Shown here: positions 37,077 to 46,143 of the stretch, one piece after another
How positions within the stretch are numbered: the stretch's first letter is position 1
Layout of the letters: each line of letters begins with the position of its first letter
Assembly: GCF_030270585.1 (NCBI RefSeq)
Contig: NZ_BSYI01000038.1
Span: 1 to 53,984, forward strand
Direction of reading: 5' to 3'
Length of the DNA: 53,984 nucleotides
Source: Paralimibaculum aggregatum
GTDB taxonomy: Bacteria; Pseudomonadota; Alphaproteobacteria; Rhodobacterales; Rhodobacteraceae
Program-made: the position numbers and the translations under genes
Notes under the pieces: model-generated
The model's database searches: none
The model's input: only the letters and a program-made list of their open reading frames with translations
What the model was told of the DNA's origin: nothing

Positions 37077-37811
37077 GTGAGCAGCCCGGCGCTTCACCGA
37101 GACCCGGCCGCCGCCGTCGCGGAGGCCACGGAGGCAGCGCTGGTGACCGCCGCCCGGGCCGGCGACGAGGCGGCGATCCGCGAGCTGGTCCGGCGGCTCA
37201 ACCCGCGGCTCTTCCGGGTGGCGCGCGGCATCGCCCGGAGCGATGCCGAGGCCGAGGAGATCGTGCAGGAGAGCTATCTCGCGGCCTTCGGCGGCCTCGC
37301 GGCGTTCCGCGGCGAGGCACGGTTCTCGACCTGGATCACCCGGATCGCCGTGAACGCGGCGTTGCAGCGCAGCCGCCGGGCGCAGGCGGATCCGGCGCAT
37401 GAGGGGTATGACACGGTGACCGAGAGCGACGTGACGCGGGACACCGTGCTGCCGTTTCCGGGCGGCGGCGCGGCGCAGCCGGAGGCCGAGGCCGGCCGGC
37501 GCCAGGTGCGGGAGATGCTCGAGCAGGCGGTCGCCGAGCTGCCGCCGGAGCTGCGCATCGTGTTCCTGCTCCGCGAGGCCGAGGGCATGAGCACGCTCGC
37601 CGTCGCCCGCGACCTCGCGCTCAACCCGGTGACGGTGAAGACGCGGCTGTTCCGCGCCCGCCAGCGCCTGCGCCGCGCGATCGAACGGCGCCTGCAGGGC
37701 GGCTTCGACGCGATCTTCCCCTTCGCCGGCCGCCGCTGCGCCGCCCTCGCCGACCGCGTCATCGCCGCGCTGCCGCCACCGCAGCCGGGCACCGATGAGC
37801 GCTCGCTCTGA
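37077..37811 (+). CDS. ECF-type RNA polymerase sigma factor
   Basis: The 244-residue protein starts at GTG, with GGGAGGA seven bases upstream. Region 2 spans about residues 30-105 (AIRELVRRLNPRLFRVARGI, DAEAEEIVQESYLAAFGGL, FSTWITRIAVNAAL). A linker of about 35 residues follows, then region 4 (VAELPPELRIVFLLREAEG, LNPVTVKTRLFRARQRLRRA), and a C-terminal extension of about 30 residues beyond region 4. It directs RNA polymerase to a stress or envelope regulon. ECF factors are normally next to an anti-sigma gene; none follows here, since the CRISPR remnant begins 45 bp downstream. The IS110 fragment upstream may have separated it from its native promoter. Confidence 0.9.
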   Translation: MSSPALHRDPAAAVAEATEAALVTAARAGDEAAIRELVRRLNPRLFRVARGIARSDAEAEEIVQESYLAAFGGLAAFRGEARFSTWITRIAVNAALQRSRRAQADPAHEGYDTVTESDVTRDTVLPFPGGGAAQPEAEAGRRQVREMLEQAVAELPPELRIVFLLREAEGMSTLAVARDLALNPVTVKTRLFRARQRLRRAIERRLQGGFDAIFPFAGRRCAALADRVIAALPPPQPGTDERSL

Positions 37812-37856
37812 CAAAGCCGCCATGAGCCAGGACGGGTGCGTGGTCACACTCGATGA

Positions 37857-38246
37857 GCCTGTCTCCGCGAGTGCGGGGTAGCACCTATCTCCAAGCTCCT
37901 GCTCGACGGCTACGACGGGCTATCCCCGCGAAGCGGGAAACACAGGAGATCTACGAGGCTCGGCGCGAGCTGGGCCGGTTCACCCCAGCGGTGTGACGAA
38001 CAGGAATGTTGAAGAATGCTGAAATCTCTGCCGCGCGGTTTATCCCACAGGTGCGGGGAACACTCGCGGACCTGCCGCCCGAGATCGGCGAGACGCGGTT
38101 CGTCCCTGCGGGTGCGTGGAACACTCATCGGCGGTCTCCTGCGCCTTCTGCGCCAGCGGTTCATCCCCGCGGGTGCGGCGAACACCGCCTTGCCGTGCGT
38201 GGTACCGGCCGGTACCACAGTTCATCCCCACGGGTGCGGGGAACAC
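37857..38246. CRISPR. Decayed type I-E-like CRISPR array, seven repeats, no cas genes
   Basis: Seven related 27-29-base repeats start at 37857, 37916, 37976, 38036, 38096, 38157 and 38218, giving a 59-61-base period and spacers of about 32. The best copies read CGGTTCATCCCC, then a variable centre, then GTGCGGGGAACAC, close to type I-E repeats. Every copy differs. The two rightmost are best preserved, while the leftmost have substitutions and one-base losses. By analogy with E. coli, the transcribed strand is the minus strand, with the leader to the right. That side is occupied by an IS5 element beginning within about 120 bases, and no cas gene is visible in the window. Confidence 0.85.
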
Positions 38247-38365
38247 CTGAAGCAATCGGAGACTTCCATTTATTGGCCGCACAAGGCCACTGATGGTCTG
38301 GTTCCGTGTTTGGCGGTTGACGTTCCTCAACCCTGGCAGTTCGTCCGGCTTCTGGGCACCCCGAG

Positions 38366-39438
38366 TTACGCTGCGGCCGCGGTATCGAGATGGAGGTAGC
38401 GGCGGAGGTTGTAGACGAGGTTGGCGAGGCCGATCCTGGTGCGCGCCCTTGCGATGCCGATTGTCCTGACGAAGAGGCCCATGCGGTGCTTCTGGTCGGC
38501 GAAGGCGTGCCCGATAGCCGATCCCGCTCTCGATCGGGCCGCATTCGCCCTCTGACGGTTCGCCGGCAGCAGTGTGCCCGGTGCGCGGCGGAAGTGGATC
38601 TTCGAGATCAGCCCGGCGACGGCGATCCGCTTCTCGTTTCTCTGGCTGCGATAGGCGGTATCCGCCCGGACGCCCGAGCCGGTGTTCGACGTGCCGAGCA
38701 GAACTGGCAGCGCGCGGCCGTCATGCGAAGCGGCGTCGCTGACCGACCAGGTGCGGATGAGCCGGTGGCGCCGGTCGGCGCCGATATGGCTCTCGTAGCC
38801 GTGGACCGGCACCGCGATCTGCATGGCCTGGCCGCCGTCGGGGCACGTCTTCTTCCGGCCCCGCTTCAGCGTCCAGCGCCTGTCCCGGTCCTTCTGGCGC
38901 GGTTTCGCGGGCTTGCCCTTCCACTCCTCGGGGATGCCGCCGCCCTTGACGGTCTCGCGCTCGGCATCGGTCATGCGCTGGCGGGGCGCGGCCACGATGG
39001 ACCCCTCGATCGTCTCCCGCCCGTGGCGCGGCAGCCAGCCCCCTTCAGATGCGCATCGAAGCGGGCGAAGAGGCGGTCCACGGCGCCGGCCCCGGTCAGC
39101 CGCTCGCAGAACAGCCAGATCGTACGCGCATCCGGCACCCGGCCGTGCAGGTCGAGCCCAGGGAAGCGCATGAACGACAGCCGGTCGCGGATCTGGAACC
39201 CGGTGCGTATGTCGGCGAGCCCGTAGAGCGCCTGGATCGCCAGAACCTTGAACATCATGACGACATCCATCAGGGGGCGACCGCCCTGTGCGCGGTCAGC
39301 ACGCGAGAGCGTCGCGTCGAGCTCGGGACGGAACATCTCGAAATCCACCACCGCCGAGAGCCGCTCGAGCGGATCGCCGCTCTTCGACAGCGCTCGATAC
39401 CGCTCATACAGATCGAAGAACCCTGGCTGAACTGACAC
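38366..39438 (-). mobile_element. IS5-family element, transposase split by a frameshift
   Basis: A GTG at 39438 with a GGGAGG site starts MSVQPGFFDLYERYRALSKS, continuing through RRPLMDVV-like and VLAIQALYGLADIRTGFQIR segments. At a run of five C (39039-39043) the frame shifts, and the rest (APRQRMTDAERETVKGGGIP, the IS5 H-x-x-D-rich core, FADQKHRMGLFVRTIGIARA, IGLANLVYNLRRYLHL) continues to 38366. One base would restore a transposase of about 355 residues. Exact inverted-repeat ends could not be fixed. The element lies where the leader and any cas genes of the CRISPR array would be expected. Confidence 0.82.
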
Positions 39439-39510
39439 CCGCGCCTCCCTTGCAGACCGACGCCAGTGAATCAGCCAACCGCGGGAAACGCGAGGTTTCT
39501 AGAAGCCTCC

Positions 39511-39645
39511 ATGCGTCAGCTCCCCGAGAAGGACCGCGCGATCCACGCGGCCTTCGAGGCGAAGGGCGATATCGAGGGCGAGATCCGCTACCTGGAGGAG
39601 GAGATCAGGAGGCTCGAGGCGGAGACGCTCAGGGAGGGGAAATGA
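39511..39645 (+). CDS. Short 44-residue helical ORF beside IS5
   Basis: This small frame encodes MRQLPEKDRAIHAAFEAKGD followed by a charged helix (IEGEIRYLEEEIRRLEAETL) and ends with TGA. Codon use looks coding, but there is no good ribosome site, and it may be the 3' end of a gene cut off by IS5 insertion. No family is recognised. The following 39646-39985 contains no gene. Confidence 0.3.
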   Translation: MRQLPEKDRAIHAAFEAKGDIEGEIRYLEEEIRRLEAETLREGK

Positions 39646-39989
39646 TCGATATTTCGAATCCCGGACGCCTCATCATAATTCTTGACGATCATGTTGAAAA
39701 AGTTCGGAGGAGTCTTGAACTCTTGTTTCTGTTCCACGCCTCATTCCACAACCCAAGCGCTGCTCGTGCTGGATCCTCTCGGACTGCATTGGATCGGCGG
39801 TAGTGTTGACGGTGCGCGGGGCTCTCAGGTTCCCGGGCGAGCCGATCAGGTGAAACGGCGGTCGCGCGGGGCCTCTGCATTCTTCAACATGCGCCCCTGC
39901 TCATGGCTGCAGGTGGGGCATAGGTTTCACTCGGCTTCGCGGCGCGGCGGTAGTGTCCCGAGAGGTGGTGCAGGAGCGGATGTCCACCG

Positions 39990-41265
39990 GCCTCTTCACA
40001 GCTGGTGGCGCTCTCTCGGCCTGCGGCGATCATTGCCGCCTGCTCATGGGCGTCGCAGAGGCCGCTCGGCCTTTCCGCCGGCATGGAGCGGCGGCGGTCG
40101 GCCCACTCGTCATACTGCTCGAGCATGAGGGCGCCGGCCAGGCGGTGGACGGCCTCGCGGTCGGGGAATTTCCCGACGGCATTGGTGCGCCGCCCGATCG
40201 CCTTGTCCGCGCGCTCGGGCGGATTGGTGCCGTGCAGCCTGGCGCGCGGGGTCTCATCGAGGGCCATGCAGGCCAGCACGTTATGCTCGGCTTGGTCCAT
40301 CGGCTCGATGACCTAACGGAACCGCCCGCGCAGGCTGCCGGCGACCTCGCGCCAGCCGGCATGGGCATGGTCGCGGCCCTTCCCGGCGAGGACCGTCATC
40401 ACCGCGGCGCTCGCCATCGGCTTGCCGGTTTTGCCCGGGCGGGCCGGCAGGTACCGCTGGACATGCACGCGGCAGCCTTGCCAGCCGGCGCCGGGAAACT
40501 TCCCTGCGGCGGCCTTCGGCCCTTCCTGCGCGGCGCCGGTCACCACCTGCAGGCCACGACGGGTCAGGGAGCGCAGAACGTCGGACCAGAAAATCTCGGC
40601 TTCGGACGGCATCGCAGCGATCCTTGGCATTTCGCGCCGCCCGTCGGTGCGCACCGCGACCGTCACCATCACCGCCACCATCACCGCCATCGAGACGATC
40701 CGATGGTTCCCGCGCAGCTTCACACGGGTCGCGCCCGGCCAGGGCAAGGGCCGGTCCTCCCTGGGTGGGCGTTCGAGGAACGCGGTCGCCCGCCCGTCCC
40801 TTCGCCATTCTCCTCAGACCAATGGCGGTCAATGGCTCGGCCCTGCAAGGCCACGAAACCCGGCTCCGCGGGGTGCCGGCCAGCCCCGCGGCCCGAACGG
40901 GGCCATCGACGGCACGGGCGAGACGCCCTGGATGCAGGCCTCCCGGATGACCGCCATCGGCGCCTTCTCGGCCATCCGGCGCGGCTCGAGGACGCTCGGG
41001 AAGCACGGGCCGCTGCGGGCCGCAGCGCAGCTTCGAGATGTTCGGCCCGATCCTGCCAGCCCGGGCGTCCCGCTGTCGGGGCTGGCAGCCGTTGCGCCGG
41101 TTCTCCCGCTCCGGCGTTCGCTCGCCCTGGCCGGCGCCGCATGCCGCGGTTACCGCGATATCCACAAGCCACTGCGCCGCGTCCCGGATCGGCTCACGCA
41201 GAAACCCGGTGTCGTCGCTCCCGGCGATCACGCCGGGGGGGAGGCTCGATCATGGTCATGGTCAT
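39990..41265 (-). mobile_element. IS256-family transposase pseudogene, near full length
   Basis: An ATG at 41265 (with GAAGGAGGGCACG before it) begins the transposase. It can be followed through frameshifts: DDTGFLREPIRDAAQWLVDI, ENRRNGCQPRQRD, HRIVSMAVMVAVMVTVAV, PSEAEIFWSDVLRSLTRRGL, GWQGCRVHVQRYLPARPGKT, then AEHNVLACMALDETPRARLH, TNPPERADKAIGRRTNAVGK and ALMLEQYDEWADRRRSM. The region where LVVSDAHEG should be is degraded, and at least four frame changes occur, so it is inactive. It is not a copy of the plus-strand IS256 fragment at 11.1 kb. Confidence 0.8.
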
Positions 41266-41418
41266 CGTGCCCTCCTTCGCCGTCTTCGGCTTCGACAACC
41301 TCAGACTGCGAAGAAGCGCGGTCGCCACAACGGCCGCACGCCGCACCACGCAGATCGCTCCGCACGCGGCCGCCCGGGACACGACCCCCGCGATAGTACC
41401 AGTCGCGGATAGGCTGAA

Positions 41419-41466
41419 CTGATGCGATGGATGCCCCCACCCAGCGGCATCACATATGCCATGGCC
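41419..41466. repeat. Left 48-bp inverted repeat of the IS110-like element
   Basis: It begins CTGATGCGATGGATGCC and continues through GCGGCATCACATATGCCATG. It pairs with the repeat at 42763-42810 at 38 of 48 positions. Confidence 0.75.
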
Positions 41467-42762
41467 TTTGTGGATGCCCCCTGCTTGGCGAGCGTGTTCT
41501 TCGGTCTTTCGGCGAGTTCTCCGATCGGAGGTGTGCCAGGCCTCTGGTGTGGCCTTGATGACGCCTCGGGCCGGTCTGCTGTTCGGAAGGCTGGGGTCAC
41601 ATCGGTCCGGAGAACTGCAGGCGCTCGGGCACCGGGTCTGGATGTCCCTGCCTTGACCTTCGAAGTCCGTGTCGCCTGCTCCTCGTCTATCGCCCGCCCC
41701 GGTCTTCCGGCCATGCCGCGCTGGTGCCCCCGGGCTCCGCTCACGCCATTCGATGATCCTTGCCCCGGGTCGTCAACGTCCGGATCACGCGCGCCATCTT
41801 GCTGGCGGGCGCCACTGCCGCGACCATCTCCGGCTTGCGCGTCACGAGATAGGCGCGCCAGCGGTCGGGGCTGCCGCCTCTCCTCGCCACCCATCATGTC
41901 ACGCTCAGGGCGCCGACGATCGGGCGCCGTCCGATGTCGGTCCGGCCCATCCTGCTCACGGCACCGGGCTGGGCCTTTCCGCCTGTGGATCGCTCTGCGG
42001 ATCGCTGCCGGAGCACCAGGCCAGGCCGGGCAGCGAGGTTGCGCCCGCTGCCAGACCTGTCGAGATCGGGTGCGAAGGCGGCAACCGCACCCGCGGTCAC
42101 GGGGCCGATCCCCGGCATGGTGCACAGCCGCCGCGGCGCCTCGTCCGTTCTTGATGCAGTCTCCGGGTTGCCTGCCAGCCGCTCGACAACCTCCGCGAGA
42201 CGGGCGACCCGGTCGAGGTGGATCCTGCCCGTCTCGCGGACCGCGGCGGACAGGTCGCCGGCCTCGTCGGCACGGGCGTTCTCCAGAACCTCGAGGTTGG
42301 CCGGCCCCTTCGGCACGACGAGGCCGAGTTCGGCGCCGAACTCGGCGAGGTGGCTCCTGGGCGCGCTTATCAGCTGTGTTCGCTGCCGAACGAGGCACTG
42401 ACGGGTGCGGAAGGCGGCCGCCCGGCCCTGCGTCTCTGCGCTCCTGACAGCCACGAAACGCATGGCCGGACGCGACGCGTCCTCTGCGATCGCCTCTGCA
42501 TCGGCGCGGTCCTTCTTCTGCCTCTTCACGAACGGCTTCACATGGGCGGCCAGCACGAGCCGGACCTTGCGGCCGTGCGACTACGCGACCGTGCCCCGGT
42601 GATGTGCCGTCGCGCAGCCCCCCCATCGCCACGATGCAGGCAGGCTGCGCGGCCGGCGGTGTCGCCGGGCGCGTCCTCGACACCGCGCGGTCGAACCGGA
42701 ACGCCCAGTCCGGCCCCACGCCGCAAATCTAGAGGCTGCCCTTCGCCTGGTTCCCGTAGAAC

Positions 42763-42810
42763 CGTCATGGCATGCGCGATGCCGCCGGATTGAGGCATCC
42801 ACCGCATCAG
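42763..42810. repeat. Right 48-bp inverted repeat of the IS110-like element
   Basis: On the minus strand it begins CTGATGCGGTGGATGCC and continues through GCGGCATCGCGCATGCCATG, the partner of 41419-41466. Confidence 0.75.
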
Positions 42811-42868
42811 TTCACCGCGTGATCGTCGCGAACTGGGTGGAGGGGCGGATCTGATGCCAGGCGGCTCT

Positions 42869-43400
42869 TCAGCCCAGCGTCGCGCGCATGTTGGCCATCG
42901 GAATGAATGCGCGCCGCGGGGTCTCGGGGTCGCCGAACGGCCGGAAGCCGAGCTCTCGGTGGACGTTTCAGCGGCGTTCGGAGTGGTCGTCCTTGAGCAC
43001 GGCGAGGACGATGGCCGCAGCGCCCGTCTGATCGGCGATCCCAAGACAGAGCCGCATCGCGTCTACGACGAGGGCGTTCCCGAGTCCCTTGCCATGCATG
43101 TCCGCGCGTACCGCAACCGCCCGGATGTAGATGACCGGGATGTCGCGGACACCGGCGCTTTGCCCTTTCCTCGGACCGAGATCCGACCGGGCGGCCATTG
43201 CGCCCGGGGTATGGAAGCCCAGCACTGCAGGATCGTCGCCTGCCGTGGCGATCCACGCAGCGACCATTCCATTCTTGATCTGGTCCGAGAGCGACGGTTT
43301 CAGGAAGTTGTCGATGGGGCCAAAGCCACAAGAGAAGGCGCTGCGGTCATGCAGCGCCCTGTCGAATTTCGCGATCGTCAGAGCGGGCGCGTCCGCCGCG
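42869..43400 (-). pseudogene. GNAT-family toxin (TacT-like), broken
   Basis: The minus-strand frame reads ALTIAKFDRALHDRSAFSCG near the N-terminus, then VRDIPVIYIRAVAVRADMHG and KGLGNALVVDAMRLCLGIAD, the GNAT acetyl-CoA-binding region (H/R-G-K-G-L-G), and finally VHRELGFRPFGDPETPRRAF. This is the TacT/AtaT type of toxin, which acetylates charged tRNA. An in-frame TGA at 42968-42970 interrupts it just before the ELGF block, and no start codon remains between the upstream stop and the first conserved residues. It directly follows a DUF1778 antitoxin gene, the usual order. The toxin is probably inactive. Confidence 0.75.
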
Positions 43401-43403
43401 GCC

Positions 43404-43679
43404 TCAGCCGGCGTCCTTCAGGAGGCCCTTCGACGTTTCTGCGGCACGAGCCAACCCGGACACGACCTGACCGGGCGCCCCGACGGCTGCCCTGAAAGCA
43501 TCGAACGCCTCAACAGGCAAGACGGAGAGGGGCACATGTTGCTCGACCTCCTGCGCACGCAGAAGGGCCGCCTGACGAACGAAGCCGGCTTCCTGCAGGC
43601 CGGTTGCAGCGGCAGCGGCAGCGGCCCTGATGCGCTCTTCATCAGCGCGGTGCATGTGCAATTCCTTGCGCGCGTCCAA
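43404..43679 (-). CDS. DUF1778 (TacA-like) antitoxin
   Basis: The 91-residue protein has the DUF1778 pattern: a ribbon-helix-helix N-terminus (DARKELHMHRADEERIRAAA, then AGFVRQAALLRAQEVEQ) and a C-terminal toxin-binding tail with LSVLPVEAFDAFRAAVGAP. The start is a TTG at 43679, or an ATG eight codons further in. Such proteins repress their operon and neutralise the partnering GNAT toxin, whose damaged gene follows. The arginine at the second RHH beta position (usually MRVRADE) is replaced by MHRADE, so DNA binding may be weakened. Confidence 0.7.
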   Translation of the reverse strand: MDARKELHMHRADEERIRAAAAAAATGLQEAGFVRQAALLRAQEVEQHVPLSVLPVEAFDAFRAAVGAPGQVVSGLARAAETSKGLLKDAG

Positions 43680-44146
43680 AGGGCATCAGGGACAGCGCTG
43701 ACGGCGCCGCGGATGCCCGGGCGCTCGTCGAGACACTGGTCACGGTCGTGATCGCCCCGGCAAGTCGCGTGGCTTGGGTCGGGTCGCCAGGAAAACCTGC
43801 GAGGGGCGCCCAAGCCTGCCTGCCACCCACCAGTGTCTGGTCGACCGCGTGGATGCGTGTGGCCGCACGCCCGGCCATGGCGGATGGCGGCGCGACATGC
43901 CGGCGTCGTCCTGGGGGGAGGAACAGGCGATCCAGCCCATGCGGTGCACCGCGTCGCCGATGCCCGGCATCTCCCGCCGGTGGATGACCCGGTTGCAGGC
44001 CGGGCTGGCCTGGTCCACGTCGCCGGATAACCGGGCTTCCGGATCCCGGTGCCGGTGCAAATCGCGGTGATGCAAGGCAGCGTCTCCCGCGGCGCCCTGA
44101 TAGCGTCGGCGGGGGAGGCATGGCCGGGTTCCCAGCAGTCCCCGGC
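43680..44146. other. 467-bp gap, no recognised gene
   Basis: Several short overlapping frames occur on both strands without a family signature or ribosome site. The gap separates toxin-antitoxin debris from the first gene of catabolic module B and may contain further IS debris. Confidence 0.4.
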
Positions 44147-45004
44147 TCAGGCTCCCATCCGGTCGGCAATGGCGACGATGCGGTGCATTTCGCGCAGCAC
44201 CGGCTTCTCGATCAGCTTGCCGTCGATCACGACCAGCCCGGTGTCCGCCGCCTCGAACTCCGTGATGACCCGGCGCGCGCGCGCGATCTGGTCCGCGGTC
44301 GGCGTAAACACCTCGTTCAGAGCGGGGATCTGCTTGGGATGCACCGATCCCTTGCCGGCAAAGCCCAGGTCACGCGCCTTCTCCGCCTCGGCGCGCATGC
44401 CCTCGGGGTCGGCGAGGTCAAGGTAGGGCACGTCGATGACGTCGAGCCCCGCGCCGGCCGCCGCATGGACCACGCGCGAGCGGGCATGGAGCAGCGGCTC
44501 CCAAGCGTTGCGACAGCGCAGTTCCGCCGCCATGTCGACGCCGCCGAAGAACAGCGCGTCGATGCGGTCCGAGCAGTGGGCGATGTCCTGCGCGGCCTCG
44601 AGCCCCGCATTGGTCTCGATGATGACATGCAGACGGGTGGCATGGCCGGCCTCGGTCAACAGCCCGTCGAGGATCACGACCTCGTCCGGCGTGCGCACCT
44701 TGGGCATCATCAGCGCGGGCGGCGGCGTCCGTGTGGCCAGGATTGCGCTCACATCCTCGATGCCGAACCGTTCGCGCATCGAGTTGATCCGGACGATCCG
44801 TTCGACCCCGTCGTCCGCCTGGGGCCTTTCGAACAGCGCGAGGGCGTTGCGCCGCGCCTCCGCCTTGTCCTTCGGCGCGATGCCGTCCTCCAGCTCGACG
44901 CAGACGATATCGGCGCCGCTGTTCAACGCCTTGGGGAACATGTCCGGCCGCAGCCCGGGCGTGAAGATGAAGCTGCGGCGCGGCCGCGGCGTGCGTCCGG
45001 TCAT
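44147..45004 (-). CDS. CitE/HpcH-family CoA-ester lyase
   Basis: The 285-residue protein of the CitE-like TIM-barrel family shows RRSFIFTPGLRPDMF (9-23), the ELEDG metal-site motif (37-41), IIETNAGL (128-135), FGGVD (153-157) and GKGSVHPKQ (217-225). Relatives cleave or make malyl-, citramalyl- or beta-methylmalyl-CoA, releasing acetyl-CoA or glyoxylate. Its ATG overlaps the stop of the DmdA-like gene (ATGA), so the two are co-translated. In this operon it could take the last carbon-carbon cleavage step of the imported compound. The exact substrate cannot be read from sequence. Confidence 0.88.
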   Translation of the reverse strand: MTGRTPRPRRSFIFTPGLRPDMFPKALNSGADIVCVELEDGIAPKDKAEARRNALALFERPQADDGVERIVRINSMRERFGIEDVSAILATRTPPPALMMPKVRTPDEVVILDGLLTEAGHATRLHVIIETNAGLEAAQDIAHCSDRIDALFFGGVDMAAELRCRNAWEPLLHARSRVVHAAAGAGLDVIDVPYLDLADPEGMRAEAEKARDLGFAGKGSVHPKQIPALNEVFTPTADQIARARRVITEFEAADTGLVVIDGKLIEKPVLREMHRIVAIADRMGA

Positions 45005-46137
45005 GCGAACCGCCCCCAGAACCTGTCCTTCACCACCGCGTCACGCGGGCCCACCGGCGTCTGCACCACGAGTGCGGTGCCCGCGTCCCAGTGGCTGCTG
45101 GCGATCAGGCCGATGGCGGCGTTGCAGTCCCAGCTGTAGGCGCGGCAGGAGGACGAGATCCTCCCGACACTCCGGCCGCCTGCCGTGACGTCCCAGAACG
45201 TCTGTTGCGGCGGAAGCGGCGGACCAGCGATCTCCACCGGACGCAGCTGCCTTCGCGGCTCGCGCTCTCGCCGCAGCGCCGCCCAGCCGAGGCAGCCCAG
45301 ATCGCGGTCCAGCTCGCAGATTCTGCCCAGCCCTGCCTCCATCGGCGTCATGTCGGGCGTGATGTCGCTCTGGTACGACAGCATCCCGGACTCGATGCGT
45401 TCCGACTGGTGCGGCACGCCGGTGCGCACATCGAGGTCGCGCCCGGCTTCCATCAAGCGGTCCCACAGCGCCTCGGCGCCCTCGGCCCCCTCGAAATACA
45501 GCTCGAATCCACCCTGGGTCGAAAAGCCCGACCGGGCGAGGATCATCGGCCTGCCGTCCACATCCACCGGCATGTAACGGAAGAAGCGCAGATCGCGCAC
45601 CTCGTCGCCCCAGACCCTGGCAGCGAGCTCGTCCGCCTTCGGTCCCTGGATGGCCAGCGGATACACCGGCGGCTCGGACACGCGCACGTCCAGATCCAGC
45701 GCCGCCGCGGCGCCCTTGTAGAACAGCATCAGGTCGCTGACGGAGATCGAGACCCAGAACCTGTCCTCGCCCAGCCGCAGCAGCACCGGATCGTTGGTCA
45801 TGCCGCCATCGCCATCGACGGTCGGGATCTAATAGCACGTGTCGTTGCGCATCCGGCCGATGTCGCGGGGCGTGGACATCTGCACCAGCCGCGCGGCGTC
45901 GGGGCCGGAAATCTCGATCTGCCGTTCGCAGCCGACGTCCCACAACTGCACCGCCGACTTGAGGTGATGGTACGTCTCCTCGGCCTGTCCGAAATGCGAG
46001 GCGATCAGCATGTGATTGTAGACCAGGTAGCCATTCGGACCCTGCGCGTGGCTCCTGGCCCAGAACGGCGATCGGCGCATCCGCGCCGTCAGTGGCATGG
46101 TGGCGGTGGCCGAAGGGCTGCCGGCGTCCAGAGACAT
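45001..46137 (-). pseudogene. DmdA-like (GcvT-fold) THF-dependent demethylase interrupted by one amber codon
   Basis: One frame of 379 codons matches the DMSP demethylase DmdA and related GcvT-fold enzymes end to end: YNHMLIASHFGQAEETYHHL, VQLWDVGCERQIEISGPDA, LAIQGPKADELAARVWGDEV, FFRYMPVDV, GFSTQGGFELYFEGAEG and ERIESGMLSYQSDITPD. At 45829-45831 a TAG (codon 103) replaces the second residue of a CYYxPTVD-type motif, where relatives have tyrosine; everything on both sides is conserved. Such enzymes move a methyl group from a substrate to tetrahydrofolate. The gene is two bases shy of the marR stop upstream and overlaps the lyase gene downstream. Recent inactivation, a sequencing error or readthrough are the options. 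Confidence 0.82.
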
Positions 46138-46143
46138 CACACC

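Larger units (their letters stand above)
41419..42810 (-). mobile_element. IS110-family (IS1111-like) element with terminal inverted repeats, transposase decayed
   Basis: The minus-strand transposase is read in pieces: a degraded N-terminus near 42.6-42.75 kb, then HVKPFVKRQKKDRADAEAIA, ASRPAMRFVAVRSAETQGRA, FRTRQCLVRQRTQLISAPRS, and RRLCTMPGIGPVTAGAVAAF, the IS110 helix-hairpin motif. Frameshifts separate the pieces. The element is bounded by 48-bp inverted repeats (41419-41466 and 42763-42810) matching at 38 positions. Inverted repeats mark the IS1111 subgroup. The overall size of 1.39 kb is normal for the family. Confidence 0.8.

Noticed and set aside
37820-37849. A possible eighth CRISPR repeat (CGGGTGCGTGGTCACAC)
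   Set aside because: It is off the 60-bp register of the other seven copies by about 25 bases and matches only at the 3' half.
39039-39043. Programmed frameshift at the C5 tract of the IS5 transposase
   Set aside because: Some IS5 elements do use frameshifting, but a homopolymer indel in an old element next to other dead IS copies is simpler; no slippery heptamer plus downstream structure was evident.
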